The notes: generated by a model from the letters alone, not told the origin. A DNA stretch of 64,000 nt from Siphonodentalium dalli (GCA_032622095.1 CP136069.1:80992958-81056957), one strand, 5' to 3'. Shown: positions 12,095 through 23,598, counted from the first letter of the stretch. Program-made: numbers and translations.

Positions 12095-13195
12095 TTTAGG
12101 ACATGGGAAATTGTTTTATTTTATTTCGTGGCTACGAAATACTAATTCGTGGCCACGAATTTACTAATTCGTGGTAACGAAATGCTAATTCGTGGCGAAT
12201 TATACCTGATTGACCTTTGCATATATCCAGATACCGTTACGGCATGGTTACACTTGATGATGTTTTAGAAACAATGCGTACGATAGCAGAGAAGCTACTA
12301 TAAACCCATTATGGCGTGGGACCTGGGCTCTATGGGGATATGAACGTCCGATATAAACTAGCCCAGAGAGAACGGGGAAACACGGGTCAGGTGGCTCCAA
12401 GTCAAACTGAATATTCATTAGTTTTTACCACAAGGGATCGAATGGGAATGACATTTCACTCGGCATATTGGCCGATTTAAGTCAAATAAGGGGTTTTGTA
12501 GGGTGGGCCCAAAAACAAAATGGTCGCCGCTCAGAAGGGGTCAAATAGGGTACACATTATTTCTCGGTCACTTGACCGATATATATCAAATAAAGGGTGT
12601 TGTACGATGGCTCGCAAAGCAAGCTAAATTTTCACACCTTCAACCCATTCGAGCGAAAATGATAACTGATCAGAGGGGTCCATATATGATACCATGCAAT
12701 TGCCCCCTCCCCATTTTAGTTCGAATACAGTGTGTTGTAGGGTGACCCCCCGATGAGACAAACTAAATATTCACCCGCTTTCACCATTCCCGATCCAAAA
12801 TGGCCGCCCCAGATGGGTTCAAATATGGCACATATACAATTTCTCGGCCCCTTAACCGTTTGGTGTGGTATAATTGGTGCTGTATGGTGGCCCCAAGATA
12901 TACTGATGTCGTGGGTGCCATATGTCACCCACTCCCCAGGACGGCGGCAACTTTGGATCGGGTTGGTGAAAGGGGTGATTACTTAATTTGTTTTACGGGC
13001 CACCCTACAACACCCTTTATCTCAAATCGCCGTGGCTCATGCCAAGATGGTGGACAACTACAACCAGGTCATCTCTACCCGCTTCCATTACAACAATGGG
13101 ACTGACGATCGTATATCACAATTAGTTATTTCGTGGCCACGAATTAGTTATTTCATGGCCACGAATTAATAAAAAAAATATTCCCATGTCCTAAA
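12095..13195. mobile_element. 1.1-kb inverted-repeat element with palindrome clusters
   Basis: The ends are inverted repeats (TTTAGGACATGGGAA at the left, its complement at 13181-13195). Just inside each end is a cluster of the palindrome TTCGTGGCCACGAA or close variants: three to four copies on the left (12125-12200) and two on the right (13128-13167). The interior holds two to three degenerate direct repeats, recognisable by 'tttctcgg', 'aaagggtgttgta' and 'aaatggycgcc', plus an inverted copy near 12970-13030. No transposase frame was seen. I interpret it as a non-autonomous DNA element of unassigned superfamily. Confidence 0.65.
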
Positions 13196-13685
13196 AGTTT
13201 TGACTGACACTTACATAAATATGACTCGCATAATTGTTAGCACACAACTCCGTATTATGCGGTACTTCGTCCTGGCAATAAACATTAATTTGTCAATTGA
13301 TGAAAAAAAACCAACATCAATCAATTTTACAACGACATCCTGAAACTTTAGTCATGATAAACATTACATTTGTAGAATAGTGGACATTATCACTGAAGCA
13401 CGTGATTGTGATGTATATGATTGATGTGAACCACATTTTTATCAACTATTGTATCTGGTGTCCTGACTATATTGCAAGTGAATTTGGTAAAATAACATGT
13501 AGTTCCGATAGATTACATGTAAGAGCCATGCATATATGATAGCCATTAAGTTCCACCACTGAACATTTGAGTAAATTGTCAAACTCTCTATAGGGTCCAA
13601 CGTTAGATTTGTTCGCAACTGTAGTACACTTCCCGCGGAGACTTATCTGACGACACCATTATCAAAAATACATTTCAGAGTCATA

Positions 13686-14655
13686 CTTGACATATGTGCA
13701 TAATTTCAACTCGCACAATTCATGAAAAAGCTAATCGTGATAGTTAATATCTGTATAATCAGGAAACGCTCTTTATATTTTTAAAACCGTCCAAACAATT
13801 TGTTTCCACTAAAATGTCAGACTGGAAACAAGTAGACTCTGAAAGTAGACCGCCACATTTGATACTTTTGTTAATTTCAACTCGCACATCCACCAGAAGG
13901 TTAGTTATGAGGATTAATATTTGTATAATAAGCAAACGCTCTTTAAATTCTTAAAACAGTAAAAAAACACTTTTTTCCAATAAAATTTCAACTAGACACA
14001 GGTAAACTCTGAAAGTAGATACGCTATTGATAAATAAACCGTTCGCATGTCGTTTTAGACAATCCGAAATTGCGCGACCGTTGTTTTCGACCAAAGGAAT
14101 CGGACTTGTGAAATCAGCGAGGGTGGGGGTAGGGTTAGCTTTTCTGCGATATCTTTACCAAAAATCTATGTATCGAAGTTTTGTTTGTGGAATATGATCA
14201 AGATATCCTTGTAGATTGTTCATATTCGTTTATATGTGATGTAGCTGATTTTAAGAATATACAATACCTTAATATTTGGGAAAGAAAATTGAAAATGCAG
14301 TCATAAATACAATTTATCTGATGATTTTATGATAAAATTCCACATTAAGATACGTAATTAAGTAATTTGTGGCAAGATCTCTCCATGTTTTTCGATTTCT
14401 AAGAACAAAGAATGCCACTTACCGAACTTTCTATGCGTAATAGCATGTTTTTTATTACCAGGTGGACGGGAAAAAATAGAGGGGTACACAAACAAAAGCC
14501 TCACACAAACCTGTTTCCACTAAAATATCAAGCTGGAAACAGGTAGATTCTGAAAATAGACACACTGGTGGTATAGAAACTGTTCTCATATCGCTTTTAA
14601 CATTCCGAAAACACTCGACCATTTTTTTCGACATAAGGAATCCGACTAATTAACC
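13686..14655. repeat. Degenerate direct repeats
   Basis: A block containing 'aatttcaactcgcaca', 'aaacgctcttta', 'ccactaaaat' and 'agactctgaaagtaga' occurs near 13700-13850 and again at 13865-14020. The second half recurs near 14515-14650 together with 'ttcgac...aaggaatc'. Spacing is about 165 bp between the first two copies. Confidence 0.65.
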
Positions 14656-14795
14656 AAATTCTCGTCACGTGAATACCGGCAATTTTAATACAACAGTTAC
14701 TTTAAATAATGACATAGAATCAGAATTTGTTTGAATAAAATATTCCAGAAAGTCACTGTTGTTGCATAGTAATTATCATCTAGTCTCATGTTTAA

Positions 14796-15250
14796 CCCTT
14801 TACCCAACAAAACGGCAAAAAACGCCCAAATAAAGCTTCAACAGCCTAAAATATCTTCGGTCTGTCTCACTAACACCATACAAATATGGATATCATTGGA
14901 ACCGGTTCATTGACCACATTGTGATGTTACAGTTATGCCCTGTGCCAATGCATTCTCTTATATATGCGAGTCGACCATAGGTCGCCTCGCATATATAAGA
15001 GAATGCATTGGCCTAAAAAAAATATTTTTTTAACACTTTTTACCATTTTTTCTTACATTCTTTAACAATTTTATAATTTTTTCTTACATTTTTTAACAAT
15101 TTTTATAATATTTTTCTACATTCTTGACAATTTTATCATTTTTAATATGTGTTAAGCCAATGCATTCTCTTATATATGCGAGGCGACCTATGGTCGACTC
15201 GCATATATAAGAGAATGCATTGGCACAGGGCCATTCTGTTGGGTAAAGGG
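14796..15250. mobile_element. piggyBac-type MITE with two hairpins, copy 1
   Basis: TTAA flanks both ends (14792-14795 and 15251-15254). The terminal inverted repeats read CCCTTTACCCAACA and its complement. TTAA target duplications with CCC...GGG ends are the hallmark of piggyBac-class elements. Inside are two 69-bp hairpins, 14944-15012 and 15156-15224, each with a 27-bp perfect stem; the second is the exact reverse complement of the first. Between them is a T-rich spacer with a 'tttaacaattttt' theme. There is no coding frame. An inverted relative lies at 34614-34995. Confidence 0.85.
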
Positions 15251-15254
15251 TTAA

Positions 15255-15772
15255 CAGTTTGTATACTAGCAAAACATCTATATTCTGTTCGATCCAAATA
15301 TCTCAAATTCCTATATAGTTCAATGTTTCGTGCAAATCGGCAATCGGGTTGGGGAATTATTGTTAGTATACATAGAAAACATTTTATTACATGATCCTAC
15401 CCTTAATTCCATTCAATACACCCATTCTATAAATTGTGATATTAAACGTTCGTTTCATAACAGGTAATAGTGCCAGGTGACCTTTGACTTCCGGTTTGTC
15501 GTCTGTTTACATTCCGTACTCTATGTCTCAAAATACTATGGCTTCCATTATTTTTCCAAAAAACTCTAACGAATGATGAGTTTGAAAAGTCATTTCATTA
15601 AATATATGCCATTAAATGCTTGAAAGAGTCTTTATTTATCTGGGACTATTTCTTTACTCGGGGAAAAAAAGGATAGTTACGTGAAAATTCATCACAGGCC
15701 TTACAGTCGTTTTCACATCCCAGTTGTTGATTTAAGTATGTTTTATCGATGTTTGGATCATGTAATTAATAG
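15255..15772. other. 3' flank of the lectin gene
   Basis: No second gene is seen here. On the minus strand it holds the likely 3' UTR of the lectin gene and its probable polyadenylation signal. Confidence 0.45.
15631..15636 (-). promoter_or_regulatory. Candidate polyadenylation signal (AATAAA)
   Basis: On the minus strand this reads AATAAA, about 350 bases downstream of the lectin stop codon. It is the first canonical signal I noticed on that side. Confidence 0.4.
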
Positions 15773-15897
15773 AATCTACAACTCGTCCCCAGTTTATAGC
15801 GGAATTTACAATCTCGTCCAGTAAATTAAGTCTGGACCGAGCCTTTGCTGGACTCGTTTTATAAATTCCCCTATAAACTGGGGACTCGTTGTAGATC
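15773..15897. repeat. Foldback repeat, about 125 bp
   Basis: The left arm (atctacaactcgtccccag...) is the imperfect reverse complement of the right arm (...ctggggactcgttgtagat), with 'cgtccag' and 'ctggac' inner pairs. It is a hairpin-type miniature element in the presumed 3' UTR region. Confidence 0.75.
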
Positions 15898-15983
15898 CTC
15901 TATATATAATACAACTTTTACTGTTGTCATGGACATCTCTTAGAATTCACAGTATTCACGTTTGAGAATGTGAACGTTCCATA

Positions 15984-16231
15984 TCATGGTTCCCCGCGCT
16001 GACAAATATATCGCGAACGTGCATATGTGGTACACGATACATCCGCGAAATGCCAATAATAGCTGTGTGGTTGCCTGAAGAAAATGATTAGGCAGTTCTC
16101 AGTGGCATATCCATTAGGTTCACCAGATCTCCACATGAACCAGGGAGTGGGAGCTCCATCACCGAACAACCATGAGCCTTCCGCGTTAGCGTCGCTTCCA
16201 TCTATGTAGTACGCAAGTCCTCCAGTTGGAG
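15984..16231 (-). CDS. Lectin gene exon 7 (terminal): C-terminal half of CTLD-2
   Basis: A 248-base last exon; acceptor gttttgttttcag; stop TGA at 15984-15986. It encodes YYIDGSD (equivalent of the WIG strand), EGSWLFGDG, PWFMWRSGEPNG, ENC, the segment ending FADVSC, and RYICQ near the C-terminus. EPN is the Ca2+-site motif linked in known C-type lectins to mannose-type sugars, and the partner Glu before Cys is present. The WND motif reads F-A-D: the Asn ligand is replaced by Ala, so Ca2+ binding may be weakened. Upstream open frames on either strand are shadows. Confidence 0.85.
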
Positions 16232-16819
16232 CTGAAAACAAAACATAATTGTTTTAGCAATAGCGATCCAAACACGCGCCATATTTTCATGGATGTGGTT
16301 AATTGGTCTTTGTTGGTCTTTAATGAGGGCCCCAATTTAGCATTTCTACCCCCTCCCCTTGATGACCGGAAATTTCTGTTACACCTCGTCCTTGGGCCGC
16401 CAAATCCCATCGAAATTTCTCTGAAAAATCCACCATAGAACCCCCTATGGTTGCATGGAAACTGATGGCCGTTACAGTTTTAAAATGTTCACTGAGTGTA
16501 ACTAACTATATTCGACTTCTGGTTTAAAGCCGATCCAGCCGTGCAGTATCGATAAATTGTTAGGTAAATGACTATATTTGACTGCTCACGTTGTTTAGTA
16601 TTTTGTTTGCACATATGAAAATGATACATAAACACACCGGAATATTATGAAAAGAAACAAAGAGCCTATACTTGGAATATTGCCGCCTTCATCCCTGACT
16701 ATCACTATTAGCCATATTAGAATTATGGAAAACTATCGAGTGCCTGTTTTTTCCGCACACATGCCGTTAAAAACATTGTCTACATGGGGGTGGTAGTATA
16801 AAATTTGCAGGAAGGTATG

Positions 16820-16945
16820 CCTCTTTTTTTTTTTTGCATCTGGCATTTTTGGGGACACACCACTACCCCCCCCCCCCCCCCCCCCAAACCTGCAAAAAAA
16901 ATATATTTTACTCCTAATTTTAGACACCCACCCCCCAAATTTCAC
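16820..16945. repeat. Poly-T/poly-C dispersed repeat
   Basis: A run of T, then 'ggggacacacc', a run of about 20 C and 'cacccaccccccaaattt'. Related poly-C plus 'cacccacc' sequence occurs at about 29200-29390, 30410-30490, 48015-48110 and 48435-48465. Confidence 0.7.
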
Positions 16946-17833
16946 AAAATTTTGACTAAAACAGCATACAACTCTACTGATATCACTCATATGACTGGGA
17001 AATTATCTCATTTACTTCAAATAATATTTTCACTTGTTTCAGAAAAAAGTTTTAAATGAAAATAAAATGTTTTATAAATTGCTGATCATCTGTAAACATA
17101 TAGGTCATTGTGCGGGATACACACAATTCCACAATTTCTAACTATTTCCTGATTAGTCTGTCAACCAGTCCATTATCTAACATATTCCATACCACTTTAG
17201 TCTACTGTGGCAACTTATATTATATTAAATTAGCTGAAAGGAGCCTATATTCAGCGTCGGAGAGACCTGTTTCCCCATTTGTGGGACTTCGTGCATATTT
17301 TGATCTTAGACAGAGCCTTTTATTTTGCGGCGGCCCCTTTGTGCGCTTCAAGCACATTTTGATCGTTGAAACATTTTTATTCATATATATTGGGCGTTTT
17401 TTTTAGATTGAACTCCATGCTCAATTTAACAAAACCAATTTTATTTTATTTTATTAATTCCAAATTTTGAAAAACTAACACCGTTATAACATACACCAGG
17501 GTAACCCGAGTCAGTCACCACACCAGATTTGGTTGAACTCGGTCCAGGGGTTTGGCAGAAAACTCCGGACATAATCTACTCGTTTAAATATATAGATGAC
17601 AAGCAGTCTCAGCACTCTACCAGACTTGGAAACTTTAGGTGTGGTGCGATATCATCTGAGTTGATATTCACTGATTGGCTTGATGCACTGGTGACAGTTA
17701 TTTTCTTGCTATTGAATGATAGTCACATTAATGTTTGAGACAGTTGATCGCTCATTTGCCATGTACATAATCACCCCCGTGTACGTGGTATCACCAAAGC
17801 CGAGGGTGTCACCAAAGCCGAGAAAATGGGAAA

Positions 17834-18150
17834 GTCATTTTCACGTATATGATATGGGGATATGTTGGTTTCTCATCGTAAAACAGACAACGAACAACGT
17901 TTGTGTATGTCCACATGAAGCAGGAGTATTTATCCACCCGCTGTCAATCAGTTTTCCCAGATCAAACAATTTAATATTTTTTTGCGAATTTTTTCAATAG
18001 TGTTTTTGCATTTGCTCACTCAAATTTTCGAGAACATCCACCCACTAGTATAGCTCCTGGACTTCCACGCTGCCAAAACGAATGCCGGTATGTAGTTGAA
18101 TCTGTCAATGAAGCTTAGGATTGAACAGAATTTAAAAAATCAGTGTCGTT
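17834..18150. repeat. Dispersed repeat, inverted relative at 44026-44306
   Basis: Shared landmarks with the reverse complement of 44026-44306 include 'gtttctcatcgtaaaacagacaacg', 'agtatttcactgtc' versions, 'cgagaacatccac' and 'gaatctgtcaatgaag'. The two copies have diverged and are about 26 kb apart. Confidence 0.65.
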
Positions 18151-19137
18151 TCCATACCCACGCGATATGGAGTGACCACTGTCGGCACAGAAAGATGTTA
18201 ACGCCGCAGACGAAGATGTCACCAAACGCCGAGCATCTGTGCAGTACATATGCGTAGTACTTAAGGAGTTCTGATGAGTTTTCGAGTGTTTTATGTGTAT
18301 ATGCGACTGACCAATTGGACTGCGAATGTCATCTGAAATATGAATCTATAACATATTCGGAATATTGTGTAAATATCTATTATGAATGTATTTCAATTGA
18401 AATTAATTGAACATCCATCTCAGCATTCAGATTTGCGATCTATATATATGCTTTATTCTCTGATCCAGAATACATAAATGGATATTGAGAAATATAAATG
18501 GAGATAGTATACAAAAGATAAATAGGGTGAAACATGGAATATGCATGTATGTACATAATATACATAGACTCTCCGGTTGACATGCAGCCTGATCAGTATG
18601 ACTGGGTATAAATACTTAGTGACTTTTGTAGAGCAAATCCGTGCTCATATCAGCAGCATTTTCATTTTCTACCACAACCACTACTACCACTCTCATTTTC
18701 TCAATCACCACCGTCATCAACATAGTCACCATAATCATCATCATCTTTGCCACCATCATATGTACTGACAGACACCAACGACTTTTGTGATATGAGTTTA
18801 GACAGACATCTATGCCTGGCATGTGATCTCTGCACACTGCCGTTGAAATCACCGATTACGACAACATGCCCTATAGCTGAGTACATGTCGAATAGATCAT
18901 GTATATGATTCATATATTCACTATACAATGTAACTGGTTAATTACTGGACGGCAGGTACACCATGGAAGATGTAGACATACTGCGATTCTGATATGTGTA
19001 CTTAGATACCGCAAATGCGATCGTCGTCGTATTTGATGATTGAAACGGCACTGTCCAGTCTCGCATTCGTCGGTTTTTGAATAGCCTGGACAACGTCGGG
19101 CTCATCGGCTAGTCTATTATATATTTTGGAAGATCTG

Positions 19138-19138
19138 T

Positions 19139-19189
<51 letters not shown>
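19138..19189. repeat. (TG)n microsatellite
   Basis: About 25 TG dinucleotides. Apparent Cys-Val or Thr-His peptides here come from the simple repeat. Confidence 0.95.
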
Positions 19190-19190
<1 letters not shown>

Positions 19191-19683
19191 TCGCGATGGA
19201 CTCGAAATCGACCGAGCCGATTTCGATGAAACTTGGTATGTGGGGGTATTTTCGGCCGGGGGGTGGCATGGGCCTATCAATTTTCAGATCCGAGGTCAAC
19301 TTTTCACGTGCCGCGGTCAAATCTGTTTTTACGCTGTATTACGGGACTTTCATTTGAGTTCGGTGCTTACAAATCGATTCGAAACAGCGCGAATAATAAA
19401 ATGCCAGTCATAATAATGACACTGTGAGAATCTTTCGTGTTTCCTCTTTCCAACGATATATAATGCGTATGTATCCGTTTTAGTTATCTGCCTCGATTAT
19501 CAAGAAGAAGTGGTACTATCTTCCATCAGGATAAAAACAATGCGTAACTTCTATGACGTCGTTAGAGTTCATAACGTTAGATCACGTTAACGCTTAACCG
19601 GCCGATGCATTTGACTGTTTCAGACGTCTTGGCGATATCTCGGGCACCGATGGCAATTTATCTATACGTTGAAACTTGATAAT

Positions 19684-19960
19684 TAATGAGCGTGTGTATA
19701 TGAGGCGCGTTTATATACTTGAGTGGAAATCAAATCGGGTTAAAAGGTCAAATCGGGTAAAACCGGATGGGTTTCGACGGGTACTTTTGTCGGGTACTTT
19801 TGTTCGGGCAGTGTTTTGGACGGAGCGTGTGTATATGAGGCGCGTTTATATACTTGAGTGGAAATCAAATCGGGTTAAACTGGCGGAGTTTTACGGACGA
19901 AATTTGATGCATAGTCTCGGTATCCGCTGGGCCGATTTCCCGGTATCCGCTGGGCCGATT
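19684..19960. repeat. Tandem duplication, about 140-bp period
   Basis: A block starting 'gagcgtgtgtatatgaggcg' and ending 'aaatcaaatcgggtta' occurs at 19686 and 19824 with near identity. A 23-bp piece 'ggtatccgctgggccgattt' is also doubled at 19918-19962. Confidence 0.85.
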
Positions 19961-20066
19961 TCCACCATTTTTGGGGTGTTGGTGTTTGACCCCACCTGAC
20001 CTTGACCTTCAAAATGGTCAATTCAAGGTCAAAGCCCGGACGAAGTCGGGTCACCTTCTAGTCTAA

Positions 20067-20560
20067 TATAATTAGATCATATTATTAGATAAAACGAAAT
20101 TATTTTCTCATGTTCTGATGTCTGATATTTGTATAATTATGGGTGTCTGGTAATGTCTTAATAGTATATAACTCTTCAATCGTTGAGGTAATATAACGAA
20201 TTAAATTGATAAAGTAAGAAGTAATTGTGCCATTAATTAAATAAATAAGTAATTATTTAGAAATTAAATAAAAACATGAGAAATGACCCGTTTTGGAAAT
20301 GGGCCGAACAGGCACTACATGTGGGGACATTATGTCGAAATATTATACACCTTACCGGTATATATACATATATTAAATGTTTTAATTTATACACATACCT
20401 GTCTTCTAACTCTTTTTTTTCCTCCCAGACACTTTAGCTCCCCTCTTTCGAAGTTCTTCTTTTAATTCGGACAAATTTATTTCTGCTTTTACTTATACAA
20501 ATATTGATGTTTAATGCAACAAATGACATATACTACTGTTATATACCCATGGCCATTGGT
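20067..20560. other. A+T-rich intron sequence
   Basis: Nothing recognised apart from homopolymer runs. Confidence 0.4.
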
Positions 20561-20841
20561 TGCCAGGCGCTAATATCGCGGCTTCGGCAAGCTGTAGTTA
20601 ATTTGGACCGGATTACCTAGCACGCCCTCGGTTAATGGCAAGGGCAATTAATTCGCTCGCATCACCATTTTCCTGTGCCAGAAGGCTCGAGAGGTAGTGT
20701 TTTTTCTTGATTACATGTATATCGAAACTCATATCAAGATGTTATAAAATGGAATTCAAGGGTATTACTGACAAAAATCCTGTTATATAATGTCCACAAC
20801 AATACTTCATGTCCAAACAGTAGTTAATGTCTAATACTCAC

Positions 20842-21018
20842 AAACATACGGTAGTTCCAATTTCAATGCGTCATACATGACCCGGTCAGTTATCCGTATA
20901 AGATGTCCGCAAATGTCCGCACACGCTTGTGTTGCGAGTGATTGGCTGTCTACGCGGTTGATTGACAAATAGATGCATCCCCCAGCAGCTGAACTCCATT
21001 GATATGGACTTTCGCATT
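20842..21018 (-). CDS. Lectin gene exon 6: N-terminal half of CTLD-2
   Basis: A 177-base phase 1-1 exon with acceptor tcgtttccag and a GTGAGT donor. It encodes a long-form CTLD start: CESPYQW ... GGCIYL, then a helix with Q-A-C-A-D-I-C, the strand GHLIRI and a second helix (YDALKLEL). An alternative donor (GTATGT, 8 bases upstream in transcript order) would give phase 2 and break the frame to the last exon, so I preferred GTGAGT. Confidence 0.75.
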
Positions 21019-21035
21019 CTGGAAACGAGTAGATA

Positions 21036-21140
21036 ATGCAATGAATCTCTACTCTGGCTACGCGTATATAGATCATATTATACGACCAGTTAAAACCTGG
21101 AACGTTTTGATGTTCTGGTCGGGAACTCTATAACATCGAA
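21036..21140. repeat. Intronic block shared with 25495-25620
   Basis: Shared anchors in the same order: 'atgaatctctactctggctacg' / 'atgaatctctattctagctacg', 'aaaacctggaacgttttg' / 'aaaatctgggaactttttg', 'gggaactctataac' / 'gggaactttataac', then 'gaacaaa'. In the gene direction each copy lies upstream of a lectin exon (exon 6 and exon 4), so the blocks may mark an old internal duplication of the gene. Confidence 0.6.
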
Positions 21141-21177
21141 CAAATAACACAGATAATATATTTAGGCTTCTAGACGT

Positions 21178-21356
21178 TTCGTACCTTGGTCGTTTCGTAC
21201 AAAAACGTTTCGTACACTCTGGTCGATTCGTACCATTATTTTGGTTGTTTCGTACCAATCATTTTGGTTGTTTCGTACCAATCATTTTGGTTGTTTCGTA
21301 CCAATCATTTTGGTTGTTTCGTACCAATCTTTTTGGTCGTTTCGTACCATCGAAGA
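21178..21356. repeat. 24-bp minisatellite in the intron
   Basis: Four near-perfect copies of a 24-bp unit ('ttggttgtttcgtaccaatc' core) lie at about 21240-21345, with three more diverged copies before and one after. The repeat reads open on both strands, which explains the ORFs seen here. Confidence 0.9.
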
Positions 21357-23300
21357 AACAATATTCTAGCGTATTTTTTTCAAGTTTTATTATTATAACG
21401 AAATAAAAGTCATACCTGAATAACAGTATTAACTAGAAATTTTAAACTTCCAATTGGAAGTTTGATACTTCCATATAATTATCATATATATTCCTATCCA
21501 AATCCCCTCTCAATCATTACCTTTCCCATAACCCAAACCTTAATCATAACCATACCTATCGGCAACCCGTACCATGTCCCAATACTAAATGTTTCTATAA
21601 GCATAACCATGCTCTAGCCGTAACCATAACCACAATAATTATAACTATATCTATAACTTTAAAAAGTCATGGAATATAAGTAGTGGCTCACCTTTTCGAT
21701 CGTAATTTTGTTTATCTCGATTAATCCGTTCCACAACTATTGAAGTATTTATTTAGTTACAACCATGTATACTTCAGACCTTATATTATGATACATGAAC
21801 ATCATAAACATATCAGTTCGCAAAAATAAAAGATGAAGAATGACGCTACTTTTGAAATTATATTTCTCGTAAAACGTTACCCCTAGTAGACCCCTTTGGT
21901 GTAAACAATATTTAATTTCGAACAAAACATGTTATACATTCAAACAAATTGACATAAGTAATAATAATATTCAAAACGGGGATTGGACAACAAGCCTAAA
22001 AGGCTTTTATAACGTCTTTTCCTCGGAGCAGGAAGTTTACCCTTGGTTATCAGGGTAGATACCATATAGGGTAAATTTAGCAGACGGGGATAACATGTTA
22101 GATCCGAAAAAATATTGTTCAAGGAGGGGGTAGAGGGATAGAGTGCAGGAAGGAAGAACGTTTGTCAAGTTAATTGGTATTGCACACCGTACATCGGCCA
22201 AAACGAAAGAGGGGAGTGAAGCGAAGTACCGTATAATTATATTTTAGTTACACAACTTTTGTATTTATAACATATACTATTTAAGAACCATGAAACAATC
22301 AAAATCAAATCGAAACGCATCGCGGCCCACGTGGAGGAAATGCGAGAAAAAAACAATCAAACTACTTGAACTGTTAATTAATATTAAAATTTAAATAATT
22401 GGTTAGAAGCGTACTTAAGCATTTTATGATGTAATATGACGAAACAATGACTTAATTGCATGGGGAGTGGCCCAGTGACACGGAGAATGGTTGGCACTCG
22501 ATTGGAAATTATTAAATTCCATTTCATTAAAATTCCATTGAGAAATGACGAATCGACCCCACCAGAGCACACAATACAGATAATGTGATAAAATAAATTA
22601 TTTGTGTGTCAGGCGCCATGGGAGGGGGGGGGGGGGTCAAGCGCACTTATTAATATGTTGCATTGGTCAGTAAGTAATTGGACATGTATAGCTGGGAATA
22701 TCATACTGTCGCTTAACTCGACCAGAATCAAAAGCAATTCATTGTCCGTACAGGTGATAGAATCATGGAAATCTTTTTGTTCTCATGAAATAGGTCTGAA
22801 CTGCATTAAATATTTGTTTATTTTCGCGAAGGCTAAGCTAATCCCCTATCCAATCATCCCATTAAATATATATTATTCTGTCTTATAATGTAAAATATTT
22901 GTCAAATGTTTAAATATGTTATTATTGATTGGAATAAAATATGTTTACATCAAAATGTTAAAAACAGAGATGTTGCTGCGGATATAAAACCCTTGGATCT
23001 GGTAGACACACTGATAATTTATATCCCCAGCACCAAGGGAGAGATAATGGAACAAAGAATTTCGATAAGGACTACCTATATTGCAGAAAAGAGTTCTCAA
23101 AACAGTTACAAAAATAGGTAGCCAAAAATAATAAAATTCTTATAACATATTTACAGTTGGTCCGAAAACGCCAAGATATGAGGACAAGAAGCACAAATGA
23201 TTGTCCGAGACTCAAACATTATATAACCCGTGTATAGTTTAGTGGTGCATGTAATTCGGCCATCTAACCCTTCATGACTGGAGCTTTCTGAAATTTCAAG
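21357..23300. other. Intron sequence, little recognised
   Basis: A+T-rich, with a short Met-free stretch rich in 'ccataacc' (21500-21640), a small 'ggattggacaacaagcc' hairpin (21976-22035) related to one at 28797-28850, and a G run (22622-22637). No exon was identified. Confidence 0.4.
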
Positions 23301-23308
23301 CGAAAACC

Positions 23309-23400
23309 CTGTGCCAATGTATTATCGTATATATATGCATATGCATATAAGAGAATACATGGGCCTAACACTATTTACCTTAACCTTGTAAGCCAGTGCA
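23309..23400. repeat. Decayed copy of the TTAA-element hairpin
   Basis: The sequence 'accctgtgccaatgtatt' followed by 'atataagagaatacatgggc' is a damaged version of the 69-bp hairpin in the TTAA elements at 14796 and 34614. Confidence 0.6.
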
Positions 23401-23481
23401 TTCTGGTTTCTATACTATATACTTCTATAATTGCGATATTTGAATTTCTGAAATAGATAATCAATTTGTATTTTCACTCAC

Positions 23482-23598
23482 CTAGGTAGCATGCAGCTAA
23501 TCCAATGCACTCTGGAGGGCAAATGCACTCGTGGCCATGGTAACTATCCGTACACTGGTATAATGCAGCACAAGGACTAGCTGAGCAGGCGGTTGAGT
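23482..23598 (-). CDS. Lectin gene exon 5: EGF-like module
   Basis: A 117-base phase 1-1 exon (39 codons) with acceptor ttctttctttag and a consensus GTGAGT donor. The cysteine pattern TAC-SASPC-ALYQC ... GHECICPPEC ... AC fits an EGF-like domain, including the usual E-C-x-C-P centre. Phase 1-1 single-exon EGF modules are typical of shuffled extracellular proteins. It acts as a spacer between the two lectin domains. Confidence 0.75.

Larger units (their letters stand above)
19113..20061 (+). mobile_element. Helitron-like non-autonomous element
   Basis: It starts TCTATTATATATTTTGG and ends with a short hairpin (CCCGGACGAAGTCGGG, 20035-20050) followed by CTAG and then T. A 5' TC, a 3' CTRR end preceded by a hairpin and lack of target duplication are the Helitron pattern. 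The bases just before it (…cgtcgggctcatcggCTAG) look like the tail of another copy, so two elements seem to sit head-to-tail. Inside are a TG microsatellite and a duplicated 140-bp block. No Rep/helicase frame is present. Confidence 0.45.
16232..20841 (-). other. Last intron of the lectin gene, repeat-filled
   Basis: It holds a poly-C/poly-A low-complexity block (16826-16940), a diverged repeat shared with 44026-44306 (17834-18150), a CAT-rich stretch (18640-18765) and a Helitron-like element (19113-20061). No further exon was recognised. Mono- and dinucleotide runs explain the longest apparent reading frames. Confidence 0.55.

Noticed and set aside
12503-13105. Several overlapping frames of 70-100 codons
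   Set aside because: They lie inside the inverted-repeat element, are open on both strands and follow its internal repeats.
19002-19413. Frames rich in Cys-Val and Thr-His
   Set aside because: Translation of a TG dinucleotide repeat.
21178-21356. CRISPR-like spaced repeat
   Set aside because: The units are contiguous minisatellite copies without unique spacers, in an animal-type intron.
21073-21398. Repetitive frames on both strands with 'VVSYQ'-like units
   Set aside because: Translation of the 24-bp minisatellite.
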